Below are positions 21,529 to 32,273 of a DNA stretch of 64,000 nt, piece after piece. Each line of letters starts with the position of its first letter. Positions within the stretch are counted from its first letter, which is position 1. Position numbers and translations under genes: made by a program. Origin of the DNA: Eledone cirrhosa (lineage: Eukaryota; Mollusca; Cephalopoda; Octopoda; Eledonidae); contig OZ024743.1 of NCBI GenBank assembly GCA_964016885.1, positions 348,265,894 through 348,329,893 on the forward strand. Reading direction: 5' to 3'. The notes below the pieces were generated by a model. That model made no database searches. It was not told where the DNA came from and worked only from the letters and a program-made list of their open reading frames with translations.

Positions 21529-24500
21529 GACGGATGCATAACATCTGGAACGAGATTGGTTTATTTAAATTAGATGAACAAAAATTGGCCGGGCAGGCTC
21601 GGGTAATAAGAACTAATGGGTGGATAAGCGAGCTGGAACTGGAGGAACTGAGCAGAGAGAATGGCTTGGAGATGGCGGGTGTAGTATGCCAGACAAGCGA
21701 GCCGGCGGGAAATGAAGGTGAGGAGGTCCTGAGAGCGAAGGAACCACCCGAAGCAGACAATGATCTGAATACTGAGATAAATAATACCTGGAACAGAGAT
21801 ACGGCCACTGAGGAGATGAATGCTGACGGGCTAGGACAAGATTCGGTTGACATCCTAAATTTAGTGGTAGATGAGTTGAACAATGATAGTGGGAGACCTA
21901 TGAACCTAAGATTTGTAGACAGGAAAAAGTTAAAAGAAACAACAGCTAAGGTAAACAAAGTCATCCCATACCTTGAGGCGAGGAGTCTTCACCAGTGCAA
22001 CAATATCCTCAAAGCAACAGCAAATACGGTGAGGAAACTACTTGGTATAAAAGCGAGAGGAAACAACAGACAAGAAAGAGCAGAGCCGTGGTGGAAGAAG
22101 CGACTGAGTGGGCAAATCGGGGAAATGAGAAATGACATAGGAAAGCTTGAGTCACTACTGAATGGGACACTAAAAAACATAGGCACTAAAAATAGACTGG
22201 AAATAAAATACAAAACTAGGAGTAAAAAGCTAAATATTATCATAGAGGAATTGAAGCAACGCATTGTAGCAAAGAGTGCCAAAATCAGGCGATACGAGAA
22301 CAGAGTCAGTCAGTATAAACAGAACCGCATGTTCGACAACAACCAGAAGATGCTGTTTGGACAGCTTGAGGGGAAAGAAAGAGGCACCGACTTGATCCCT
22401 GGGGCGGAACAAGCTAAAACATTCTGGAGAGGAATATGGGAGCAGGATGTTAGACACAATGCCCAGGCAGGGTGGATTGAGACAGTACAGAGGGAGATCG
22501 GTGAGCAGGCACAGCAACAGACTGATTTGAGTATCACAGTTGAAACTCTTAAGGGGCAAGCCAAAAAACTAACCAACTGGAAATCACCAGGCCCAGATGG
22601 TGTGCAGGGGTATTGGATTAAACATTTAACATCCCTCCACCCGAAGCTGACGGCCATGTTCAATGACTGCTTGGTGTCGGGTGAGGTGCCAGAGTGGTTG
22701 ACAAAAGGTACCACAGTTCTGATAATGAAAGACCAAATCAAGGGTAATGATGTCACCAACTATAGACCTATCACATGTCTGCCCGTAATGTGGAAACTGT
22801 TGACGAGCATTGTGTCTGAGGAAATCTACCATCACCTCCACACAAACAACTTGTTGCCGGACGAACAGAAAGGATGCCGAAAGAAGTCACGTGGTACAAA
22901 GGACCAGTTGCTTATTGATAAGATGGTAATGGGGAATTGCAGGAGGAGACACACTGATCTTGCCATGGGATGGATAGACTACAGAAAGGCATTTGACATG
23001 GTGCCTCATTCCTGGATCACCAAAAGCCTGGAGATCTTCAGGGTGGCAGATAACATCAGACAGTTGCTGGGCAGGAGTATGGGGTCCTGGGAGACAGAGT
23101 TGACATCAACTGGAGTATCCTTGGGAAGCGTGAAGATCAAGAGAGGTATCTTCCAGGGAGATAGCCTGTCCCCTCTGTTGTTTGTCCTTGCCCTGATGCC
23201 CTTGACCATTATGCTGCGAAAAGTGAGAGCAGGATACAAGTTGGGAAGGGGAGAGCTTACCATCAATCACCTCCTCTTCATGGACGACCTTAAGCTCTTC
23301 GGGAAAAGTGAGAAGGAGTTGGATGTGCTTGTTGACACTGTCCGTATTTTCAGCAGTGATATATGTATGCAGTTTGGTATTGGTAAATGTGGAGTCATTG
23401 TGATGAGGAGGGGTAGGTTGAGCAGAAGTAACGGGATCCAGATACCAACAGGTGAGATGATAAAGGAAATTGACTCTGAGGAAGGATACAAGTATTTGGG
23501 CGTTCTGGAGGCTGATGGCATAAAGAACAAAAAAATGAAGGAATTGTTAAGAACTGAATACATTCGGAGAGTAAGGAGCGTATTGAAGTCACATCTGAAC
23601 AGCAGAAATGCCATAAGCGCAGTAAATTCCCGAGCTGTGTCTATTATTAGGTACAGTGCGGGAATTCTGAGATGGAATGTTGCTGAACAAAAAGAAATGG
23701 ATAGGAAGACTAGGAAGCTATTGACTATCTACAACATGTTCCACAAGAGGAGTGATGTCGATAGACTCTACCTAAGGAGATCTGAGGGTGGAAGAGGTCT
23801 TATCAGCATAGAGGACTGTGTTCAGATGGAGAAAAACAACCTATACAAATACGTGACCTATAGTAAGGAGCCAATGCTCAGAGCTGTACTGAAGGAGGGG
23901 ACAGTAGGCCAGGGGATACCCAAGGAGGAAATAACATCAAGGAGGAAGAGCAGCCTTAAGGGAAAATCCCTTCATAGTACCTTCTTTGAGAAAACTGAAT
24001 TTAGAGATCCACAGACATGGAACTGGTTGAGAAGAGGAGACCTCAAAAAGGCTACAGAAGGAATGCTAATGGCTGCGCAGGAGCAGGCCCTCAAAACGAA
24101 GTGGTTGAAGCACCATATCTACAAGGAGGAGGCTAGCCCACTGTGCAGGATCTGTGGAGAGAGAGAGGAGACTGTGGCTCACATTGTGTCCGAGTGTAAA
24201 CACCTAGCCCAGACCCACTATAAGGGCTGGAGACACGATGTGATGGGCAGGGTGATCCACTGGCACCTGTGCAAAGTAAACAATCTACCACATTCTGAGA
24301 AATGGTATGAGCATAGGCCAGAGGCGGTGATGGAGAACAATCAGGTGAAGGTGCTGTGGGATTTTAGGATACAGACGGACAAAAAACTGGAACACAATAG
24401 ACCTGACCTGGTGGTTGTGGACAAAGAAAAAAGATCGTGCCTGATTGTGGATGTGGCCTGCCCGTTCGACACGAGAGTGCAAGAGAAGGAGAGGGAGAAA

Positions 24501-24795
24501 ATTAACCGATACCAGGACCTAAAGTGGGAGGTGAAAAGGATTTGGAACTGCCATGAAGTCAAAGTGATCCCGATTGTCATAGGCGCACTGGGGACTATCT
24601 CCAAAGGTTTCCAGGGATGGTTAAAGAAAATCGGCCCCTTCACGCTTTTTGGAACGCTTCAAAAGGCATGCTTGCTTGGAACGGCAAGAACCCTCCGATA
24701 CGTCCTGAATATCTGAGGCTGCAGGTAGTGGCTTGATATTCAATCCAACGGACTTTCCAGTTAACCAACATCAATGACTGAGATTCAAGGAATAA
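21529..24795 (+). mobile_element. R4/Dong-like non-LTR retrotransposon, copy 3 (near full length)
   Basis: A single long ORF and an ~80-base 3' UTR are followed by an AAT array (24796-24830). The 5' end lies directly in (ATA)n with no visible 5' UTR, so it is slightly 5'-truncated relative to related elements, which usually extend further N-terminally. This is the most complete coding copy in the window. Confidence 0.85.
21534..24716 (+). CDS. R4/Dong-like reverse transcriptase with restriction-like endonuclease
   Basis: One uninterrupted frame. Numbering from the upstream in-frame ATG 21426 gives 1,096 residues; ATG 21534 is the first within the element. Residues ~37-330 are a charged N-terminal region (IWNEIGLFKLDEQ). 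RT follows: NWKSPGPDGVQGYW, NYRPITCL, motif A Asp518 (WIDYRKAFDMVPHSW), GIFQGDSLSPLLF, and catalytic FMDD at 618-621. YKYLGVLEADG and EGGRGLISIE mark the thumb. The C-terminus has a CCHC finger (C907, C910, H919, C924) and a nuclease site RPD (D994) with D1009 in LIVDVACPFD. Such proteins nick target DNA and prime reverse transcription at the nick. The frame is intact, but the N-terminal DNA-binding part may be missing. Confidence 0.85.
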   Translation: MHNIWNEIGLFKLDEQKLAGQARVIRTNGWISELELEELSRENGLEMAGVVCQTSEPAGNEGEEVLRAKEPPEADNDLNTEINNTWNRDTATEEMNADGLGQDSVDILNLVVDELNNDSGRPMNLRFVDRKKLKETTAKVNKVIPYLEARSLHQCNNILKATANTVRKLLGIKARGNNRQERAEPWWKKRLSGQIGEMRNDIGKLESLLNGTLKNIGTKNRLEIKYKTRSKKLNIIIEELKQRIVAKSAKIRRYENRVSQYKQNRMFDNNQKMLFGQLEGKERGTDLIPGAEQAKTFWRGIWEQDVRHNAQAGWIETVQREIGEQAQQQTDLSITVETLKGQAKKLTNWKSPGPDGVQGYWIKHLTSLHPKLTAMFNDCLVSGEVPEWLTKGTTVLIMKDQIKGNDVTNYRPITCLPVMWKLLTSIVSEEIYHHLHTNNLLPDEQKGCRKKSRGTKDQLLIDKMVMGNCRRRHTDLAMGWIDYRKAFDMVPHSWITKSLEIFRVADNIRQLLGRSMGSWETELTSTGVSLGSVKIKRGIFQGDSLSPLLFVLALMPLTIMLRKVRAGYKLGRGELTINHLLFMDDLKLFGKSEKELDVLVDTVRIFSSDICMQFGIGKCGVIVMRRGRLSRSNGIQIPTGEMIKEIDSEEGYKYLGVLEADGIKNKKMKELLRTEYIRRVRSVLKSHLNSRNAISAVNSRAVSIIRYSAGILRWNVAEQKEMDRKTRKLLTIYNMFHKRSDVDRLYLRRSEGGRGLISIEDCVQMEKNNLYKYVTYSKEPMLRAVLKEGTVGQGIPKEEITSRRKSSLKGKSLHSTFFEKTEFRDPQTWNWLRRGDLKKATEGMLMAAQEQALKTKWLKHHIYKEEASPLCRICGEREETVAHIVSECKHLAQTHYKGWRHDVMGRVIHWHLCKVNNLPHSEKWYEHRPEAVMENNQVKVLWDFRIQTDKKLEHNRPDLVVVDKEKRSCLIVDVACPFDTRVQEKEREKINRYQDLKWEVKRIWNCHEVKVIPIVIGALGTISKGFQGWLKKIGPFTLFGTLQKACLLGTARTLRYVLNI

Positions 24796-24990
24796 CAATA
24801 ACAATAATAATAATAATAATAATAATAATACATAATCACAAACATCAGCATTATCATCATCATCATCATAATCATCATCATCATCATCATCACCATCATA
24901 AGCATCACGATCATCTCCATCATCATCACCATCATAAGCAACATGATCATATCCATCACGTTCATCATCAGCATCATCATTATCAACATC
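24796..24990. repeat. (AAT)n then (ATC)n compound microsatellite
   Basis: AAT units (24796-24830) are the tail of R4-like copy 3. An impure ATC/CAT array runs to about 24990. Poly-His and poly-Met frames across it are artefacts. Confidence 0.9.
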
Positions 24991-26542
24991 GTTGAATGAA
25001 AAATCTGAAATTTAGTGATCTGAAATATTAGATCATTAAATCTTAATTACCGTTTTTGGGACGAAATTCTAAAAGCAAAAATCCCCCTCAAAAATTCAAA
25101 CAAACAAACAATCAAAACATCAAGATAAGAAAAAAAATTCTAAACTCATCGATTGTAAACTTTTGTAATTTGGGGTTTCTAAAATTACAAACGTAAAAAA
25201 ATAAACAAATTCAAAAAATAAAAATAATATCGGTGTCTTTGACACATCTAGAAGATTCTTCATATTTATGATGGTTCCTATTGCTATTTCTGGCATTAAT
25301 TAGCTCGTTATCCAACATATTCTCCCTACTTTGATTTGTAACCTTAAGCGAAATGTGGTAGGCTGGTTGGTGGTTTGTGAATGGTTATTTTATTTCTCTT
25401 CTCTTCATCATTATATTTTTTAAACCACCTAAATATTTTAAAATGTTTCTCTTTACATTCACTATCTTTTCCCTACTTCCTTTTCTCACTCTTAATATCT
25501 TTTCATTCTCTCTCTTATCCTCCCTATCTTCTTCTATCTACCTCTACCTGGATGTCCATGCATAGTGTTTTGTTTCCCCTCAAAGTTATTATACCTTCAT
25601 ACTCTCTATTTGGCTATTAAACTTTTCCAGTTTCCTCCTGCCCATGATGTTATTAAAAAGTGGCTGAAAAGAGTAAAGTGTAGGTTTCACAGTAAAATAA
25701 ACAATATATCAAATTTGAGGAGTGTTTAGGTAAATTGTTTCAGCAAAATTTTAAAGCACCCTATATATCTACTATATATCTACTCAAGATCAGATATGGT
25801 AAATATTACTAATGCCAATCCATTACCCTGGTACCTTCATATACCAGTCACAAAAGAGATTTTAAACTATTTATAGAACTCATCTTTCCATGCGAAATAA
25901 AGGTTTTGTGTATTGATTCCACACAGTTTGTTTTGGATAACAAAATTATTGAATTATATTACTCGCAATGTCGATTTTGTAGTGACTAATTTCAGCCAAT
26001 GCCAGTTGAGTCTTACCTGTGGATATAACAAAGTGCCGATGAGAGGAAATTATTTACGTGTCCACATGTTGCTGGTTTGATATGGCATCTGAGCTGGTCA
26101 ATTTATGCTATTAATTAGTGGAAACTTCTCGAAACTGCCTATAGTAAAGGCAGTTACATCTCTTCCATGATATGTGTATAAGTAATTTAAAGGAACTTCA
26201 CCTCCGAATATATCATGATACATTGTATAACAAAAGACAAATATATTATAACAGTTAAATAACTAAATAACAGCATTCACCACCACCGATATCAACTACA
26301 ATAACACAATAACATAACAACAACAATGGTAAGAACAACACCATGTGACAACCGAGTTAACGAAATACGAGTCTTAATTTTGGCTCGACATCTTTTGGCG
26401 ATGGTTTAAACAAATCATTTTAGTCATATATATAACCGCGTATGTACATCGGCCTATCACCTTATATCGGTGCACAACAGGAATTTTCAAACACAAGCTA
26501 ACATGTACGCAGGGTATGTGTGAGTGTCAAAGAGAGATAGAA

Positions 26543-26543
<1 letters not shown>
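24991..26543. other. AT-rich interval without a gene
   Basis: Low-complexity AT-rich and CT-rich stretches (for example 25430-25560). The frames seen are hydrophobic products of TTC-rich sequence. No repeat family is recognised. Confidence 0.6.

Positions 26544-26602
<59 letters not shown>
26544..26602. repeat. (AG)n microsatellite
   Basis: An uninterrupted AG run of about 27 units, preceded by impure AGAGAGA. Confidence 0.95.
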
Positions 26603-26606
<4 letters not shown>

Positions 26607-26947
26607 TGTGTGTGGTGTGTGAACCAGAGGGAAAGGAAGAAAAACAGAGGAAAAGATGGGGAAATAGACGGGAGGAGAAAATATCCATTTGAAAGAACAA
26701 TCACACTTGACTTGCAATGACAACCAATCAATAAAGACCAAGTTGAAGTTTCACTATAACATGATATCGGAAGGAAGATTTCAAATTAAGATGTCAGTGA
26801 ACTAAACACCCCTGCTCCATTTCCTGACTCTTTTACCTCCAGGGACGGCAAGGCAATAATTATCAGAACGTTCATATTCTTTCACAACGACTACTGCAAC
26901 TTTCATCTAATAAATTGCAAATGGTGTTAAAATGAGATTTCTTGAAC

Positions 26948-27220
26948 CTAATTCCTGTAGAGATCAAAAGTGTCCGGTTTTGCAACAACAACAACAGCCG
27001 CAGCAAGAACAGCTTCACCGCCAGAAGTAGCACTACCAGCAACAAGAACAACAACAGCAGCATCACCGCCAGAAGTAGCACTACTAGTAACATGAACAAC
27101 AGTACCAGCATCATCATCTAAAACAGCAATGGCACCGTCATTGATGAAAGAAGCAACAAACATAACCAACGAGAACAGCGCAAGCGATATGAACAGCAGC
27201 TTCGTCAGCTTAGGAATCAC
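26948..27220 (-). other. Unrecognised 90-codon frame with hydrophobic N-terminus
   Basis: On the minus strand a frame opens at GTG 27220 and ends at 26948. It begins with a signal-peptide-like run (KLTKLLFISLALFSLVMFVA). It then contains two imperfect copies of a SATSGG(D/E)A unit in an Ala/Val-rich setting. There is no ATG at the start and an in-frame stop lies just upstream, so it could only be an internal exon. The Ala/Val pattern can also arise from reading a CAA-rich repeat on the opposite strand. I assign no function. Confidence 0.2.
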
Positions 27221-27425
27221 ATCACATCATCTATGTATGTATGGATGTATCAATGTATGTATGAATGTTTGTTTGTCTAGCTTTTGCCATCTGCGGGATT
27301 ATTTTACAGATACACTCACATGCACATACATATAAACATAGAGGCAGATTTCTGAAGATGTTAGCCCAAAAGAGAATGCTTTGCTCTAATTCTATGTATT
27401 CTGTGATCAAATCCAAACAGGGACT

Positions 27426-27429
<4 letters not shown>

Positions 27430-27497
<68 letters not shown>
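27430..27497. repeat. (AT)n then (GT)n microsatellite
   Basis: AT units (27430-27461) followed by GT units (27462-27497). Confidence 0.95.
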
Positions 27498-27499
<2 letters not shown>

Positions 27500-27532
27500 C
27501 AGAGAGAGAGTGGGGTAAAGAATGGTTTCTTA

Positions 27533-27739
27533 TATAGGCACAAGGCCTGCAATTTTGGTGAGGGGAAAGTCGATTAAATCGACCCCACTGCGTGAATGGT
27601 ACATTATTTTATCGACCCCGTAAGGATGAAAGGCAAAGTTAACCTCGGCGGGAATTGAACACAGACCGTGAAGGATTGTAACTCTATGCTGCAAAGCATG
27701 GTGTCCGACCCTCTACCGATACTGCCAATCCACCGCCCT
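27533..27739 (-). repeat. tRNA-derived SINE, reverse, long variant
   Basis: The reverse complement starts GGGCGGTGGATTGGCAGTATCGGT, has a worn B-box (GTTCAATTCCCGCC) and CTTACGGGGTCGATAAAATA. It also carries the GGTCGATTTAATCGACTTTCCCC block of the 8107 variant. Confidence 0.85.
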
Positions 27740-28097
27740 CTGAGTGGGATAAAGAATGATCATGGATTCTGCACCACGAATGTTACCCTCCAAAAGCGCA
27801 ACACCAAACAAGTTATTTTGTATGGAAGACCAGCGGTCGATCATGCATACCAGCCTCCCCTTTCTACGTCACAGATGCTGTCTAAGAGAAAGGCAAGGAC
27901 TGATGTAGCTTGGTGTCAATGATATTTCAAATCAGTTCTACAGCTGAGTGTATAATGATCAACGTGAAATAAATATCATGCACAAGAAAAGAACGCATAC
28001 GGCAATCGAACTCCCTACCTCCCAATTGTGAATCTCTAACAATTAAGCCACAAGCCTTCAATCACAATTACACACACATCTATGCAATTATATATAT

Positions 28098-28337
28098 ACG
28101 AGGGAAATCCCAAAAGTAAGGTCTCCAAAGTAATGGGCACGCAGAGAAACTGTTCGTACGGCTGTTGGCAACACTGTTGTGATTGGTGCTCCCATCACTC
28201 CCAAACAAGCATGTGCGCGCTTCGCTGGGATGCTCAATTTTGGCTTGGCAGCCGTTGAGAATGGAGCTCCCGTTGAACGCTACCACCAAGTGCGTCCCCA
28301 TCGCTTTGGAGACCTTACTTTTGGGATTACCCTCATT
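28098..28337. mobile_element. mariner-type MITE with ~30-bp terminal inverted repeats
   Basis: The left end CGAGGGAAATCCCAAAAGTA (28099) continues AGGTCTCCAAA. Its reverse complement, with one or two changes, closes the element at 28306-28335 (TTTGGAGACCTTACTTTTGG, then GATTACCCTC). TA-rich sequence lies on both sides, consistent with TA target duplication. The interior (about 180 bases, GC-richer than the flanks) has no transposase frame, so it would need a mariner transposase in trans. Confidence 0.8.
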
Positions 28338-28339
28338 TT

Positions 28340-28378
<39 letters not shown>
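28340..28378. repeat. (AT)n(GT)n microsatellite
   Basis: This lies immediately right of the MITE; AT units pass into GT units, followed by a G run (28384-28391). Confidence 0.9.
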
Positions 28379-28379
<1 letters not shown>

Positions 28380-28459
28380 GTGTGGGGGGGGGTATAAGTA
28401 TGATATGGGGCTAACTGTCCAGGGATGTGCAACCTACATTTTAGTCGGTCCCCTTTGAA

Positions 28460-28843
28460 GCATATAAAACGAAGCACTCAACGATAGATACAAATGTTGC
28501 AAGCTGGACCATTATGGTGTATTGAATATATCGAAGACTATATGCAGTTGTATTTAGGTTCATTCTTATCACCATGATGCTATTTCTCTCACGTATCTGG
28601 CTCGATAGTTTTTATTCTGCCAACTCCGATAGTCTGCACTCGTCAGATGGAAAAAAACCCACCATTATTACAATTTAGCACAATTAAAAAAAATTAAAAA
28701 TATTAAAACCTTCTCTTGTGGATGTGTCCCTGTCCCACGTTACTACCACTAAATATCGAAAATAACACGTCATCGTTGTAGGAAAGAATTCCGCAATTAG
28801 CCCGTTTCCGCTGCTCTCTACCAGGCAGCAGCAGCAGCTGCAT

Positions 28844-28875
<32 letters not shown>

Positions 28876-30005
28876 ACAACTATCTCCTCTCAACCCAGTG
28901 GTCAACTTCATCTGCAACACCACCACACCATTATGGTTATACGAGGTAAGGTGTGTGTGGCGGGGGGGCGGGGGGTAACTGCGAATGGCTGGTTGGAATA
29001 TCATAACCGAAAACAAGAAGTAAATATAACATAAAATAAACTAAAATGAAATGAATATATTTAGAATAGATAACGCTATATCTTGATAATTAAATAATGT
29101 ATATAACGTATATAACATAGTTGTTTTATATTTAATGTTTAACTGGGCCAAATGTTCTAAATTTGTGAGAACCCTTCTCCATTTATACTACGACATTTCT
29201 CTATAGTTTAATGGGTCACATCAAAATGTCCAAGCCCCAGCTTAGGAAATTCATGCACTCGATGAGGGGAATGCCAGAGTGAAATATGTTGCAACATTGT
29301 GAATATCCCTAGGGGTGGACAGTAGGTATGTTCCCCACAGTCTGCATTATTGATCGGACCAACTTGTCTAACCGTTAAGAAGCTATTAGGGAGATCTGTA
29401 AACAATTTAAGGTAAATATAATAAGGAAGGTAAATTAGAGATGAATTAAATTAAAATAACGTAAATATGGTGAGTTACGTACAGTAAAATAAGAGAAACA
29501 GCATGGTTTAAATGTATTGGAGGTGAAACATATGGAGAGAACAAAGAATGGATAACATCGTAATACAAGAAGAAAATGAAAATGTACAAATAAAACAGAG
29601 GAAAGAAAGTAACGTAACACAGTAAATGATCCGCAGAAGAGTAACTAATCATAGATACAAATGTGCCTAAAAATATATAGAATATGGATGTATGTGTGTT
29701 TGTGTTTGTGAATGTGTGAATGTCTGCATGCACGTATTTTTGTATTATGTATCTGTATATGTGTGCCTCGTCCAATTTATTTAAAAAAATAGATAAGCCA
29801 AAGAAAATGTACAAAGTTCAAATATTGGGTCAAAAGGCCCAAATATTATAAAGTCTCTCTTTAACAGGTCACTGTGAGTAGTCCTACGAACCCGTTTCAG
29901 CAAAAATGAAATACAATTCCCTCAAAAAAAAAAAACTTTCAACTTCAAAAACTCACAAAGCCTCCAAATAACACGTCTACTCTTGTCGACGAACAATAAT
30001 AATAA
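28460..30005. other. AT-rich interval without a gene
   Basis: It contains an (AGT)n array (28843-28875), a G-rich run near 28960-28976 and otherwise AT-rich DNA. The longest frame (29446-29814, minus) is a hydrophobic low-complexity string and is not credible as a gene. Confidence 0.6.
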
Positions 30006-30007
30006 TT

Positions 30008-30165
30008 GTTTCTACATTAGGCACAAGGCCAACAGCGTTACTGGTATTTTATTTTATCGACCCTGTAAGGTCGAAAGGCAAAGTAGACCTTGGTGGTATT
30101 TGAACGCAGGCTTTAAAGAGCTGGAGTAAATGCAGCAAGGCCAATCCACTGCAGATCGCCAATGA
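30008..30165 (-). repeat. tRNA-derived SINE, reverse, worn
   Basis: AATTGTTTCTACATTAGGCA (tail), ATTTTATCGACCCTGTAAGG (body) and a degraded head near 30140-30160. It directly abuts a decayed R4-like copy. Confidence 0.75.
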
Positions 30166-31100
30166 CTACCTACAGAGCATTTTATGAGAATAATGATATC
30201 GACAAACTGTATTTAAAAAGTGCTGAAGACGGGAGAGATCTTATTAGTGTTGAGGAGTGTGTTAAGATAAAGAAGCGTTGTTTACATAAATATGATCCTG
30301 GAAGTAACGAACCAATGTTTAAGCTGTATTGATGGACAAGATATTAGATATGTCCAATAAAATGTATTGATAAAGAGTAAAACACAACCTGAATAAAAAA
30401 AGCTCTTCAAAACATTTAGTTGAAGAAATATTTAGAGATCCGCAGTCATGGGACAGGTTAAAAAATGGCTCCTTAAAAGGGCCAGAGTGAATGCTACTGG
30501 CTGCGAAGGGACACGCCCCTAGATTGAAATGGATGAAACATTTTATTGTCTGCCTTGCAGGATCTGTGGAAAGAGGAAGAAAACTGTGGATCACATCGTA
30601 TCCGAGTGTAAACACATTGTCTAGACTCGTTATAAATGCTGGAGACTTGATATCATAAGAAAAGTGATCCACTGGCATTTATGCAAACTGAATAATTTGC
30701 ACCACTCCGATAAGACATGTGAGTGTAATCCATGTGAGTGTAAACATGTGAGTGAGTCGGTAGTAGAAAACGATTGCGTGGAGGTTTTGTGGGATATCAA
30801 GAGGGAAAAAGATAAAGAATTAGAAACCAAGAGGCCTGACATTGAAAAAGAACACATATGTTGCTTGACTATATATGTAGCTTGCTCCTTGGACATAATA
30901 TGGGGAGGGGGGGGGAGAAAATTAACCAGTAACATGATTTAAAGTGGGAATTGAAAAGGATTTGGGACTGTTATAATATCAAGGTACCCCGTCGAAATAG
31001 GAGCACTAGGTGCCGTTTCGAATAGTTTCCAATGTCACCTAAAATCATTAGCCCATCTACCTTTTTCTGAAACACTACAAAAGGCATGCCTACGTACATT
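30166..31100 (+). pseudogene. R4-like LINE fragment, strongly decayed
   Basis: It opens with NDIDKLYLKSAEDGRDLISVEECV, equivalent to the SDVDRLYLRRSEGGRGLISIEDCV region of copy 3 (23752-23820). It continues with finger remnants near 30556-30615 and the endonuclease region (VLWDIKREKDKELETKRPD, 30785-30845). It ends near the ETLQKACL block (31060-31090). There are many stops and frameshifts, and a local duplication of TGTGAGTGTAA/CATGTGAGTG sequence at 30718-30760. It is clearly the oldest copy of the family here. Confidence 0.7.
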
Positions 31101-31860
31101 ATTACGAGAAAATAAAGGAGTATATATACACTCCTTATACCCAAACACAGAAATGTACGTACGTATGCATGAATACCTATAACCTGAGAGAGAGTGAGAG
31201 AAAATTGTAGCGAAATCGTGTTAAGAGTATATCTGCGGATATCAAATGCATATATATCTGTCTGTGCGTGTGTAAGTGTATATATGTGTAAATGTGAATG
31301 TGCGTGTGTAAATTCATACACACACATACATCTCTCTTTTTCTCGAGCTCTCCACTACCGTCTCTCTCTATTTATGTATATGTTTCTGTGTGTACGTATA
31401 TGTGGGTATATATATATATATATATGTCTGTGCGTATATATGTATCTATGTAAATATCGAATAGCAATCACTTTCCTGTCAAGAACATTCTATCATCGAT
31501 GGGTAATGTTCAGAATAGGTCCAAAAAGAAAAAGCTTTTAATCTTAATTACAGCAGGATTCTAGGTGTAAGATTCACTGAATCGTCAAATTATATATCGC
31601 TAGTCATTACGTCACAGACTAATAGTTAATGATCACGAATTCCTTATTAAAGGTAGATAAATAATTGTTTGCGCAGACACGCACATGTACACTCAAGCAA
31701 CCTCATATACCGAACTACACACACATACAAATATACATCAGATACAAATGTAAATATATATATATACATACATATATATAACGAAGGAAGTGTGGTAAGG
31801 AACCAGGTGGACCCTAACCCACCAGAGTACTCGATACTTTGGGTAGTAGAGTAGGTAATA
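31101..31860. other. AT/TG-rich interval without a gene
   Basis: Short TA and TG/CA arrays (31403-31440, 31756-31785) and no recognisable protein or repeat family. Confidence 0.6.
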
Positions 31861-31976
31861 GGAAAATGTTCAGGACCCGGACGGCAGAGCACAAGCCGTT
31901 TTGGCGGCTATTTCTGGACTCAGAGTCCTGAAATAGCCGTCGAAACGGCATGAGCTCAGCTGTCGCTGTCCTCAAC

Positions 31977-31982
<6 letters not shown>
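31861..31982. repeat. 122-bp palindromic element
   Basis: Two arms of about 60 bases (31861-31921 and 31923-31982) are inverted copies: AAAATGTTCAGGAC...TTTCTGGACTC and GAGTCCTGAAATAGCC...GTCCTCAACATTTT. A handful of mismatches occur. It is flanked on the right by (AT)n. It could be a foldback MITE or a terminal piece of a Penelope-like element. Confidence 0.7.
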
Positions 31983-32017
<35 letters not shown>

Positions 32018-32168
32018 TTGTAATAGAATGAAAACGACATTTCATTTCTCACTCTTAGGACGGCACTTACTTAAATGTAAGTATGTATGTATACGTACAT
32101 ACATATATGTATACAGACGTACAGTAGCATGCATATATATATATATATATATCTATATATATATATAT
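31981..32168. repeat. (AT)n microsatellites
   Basis: Pure AT arrays at about 31982-32015 and 32134-32170, separated by TA/CATA-rich sequence. Confidence 0.9.
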
Positions 32169-32273
32169 ACATACAGGTACACATACATATATGTACGTAT
32201 CAGTTTAGCGGACGTTTATTATAACGCCCGCTTTGTCCGTTTGTAAACAAGCTGACAGCCTGAATTTATGCCG

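Noticed and set aside
24771..24995. Poly-Met and poly-His frames
   Set aside because: Translations of the ATC/CAT microsatellite.
29446..29814. 122-codon minus-strand frame
   Set aside because: Hydrophobic low-complexity product of AT-rich DNA, with neighbouring overlapping frames of similar quality.
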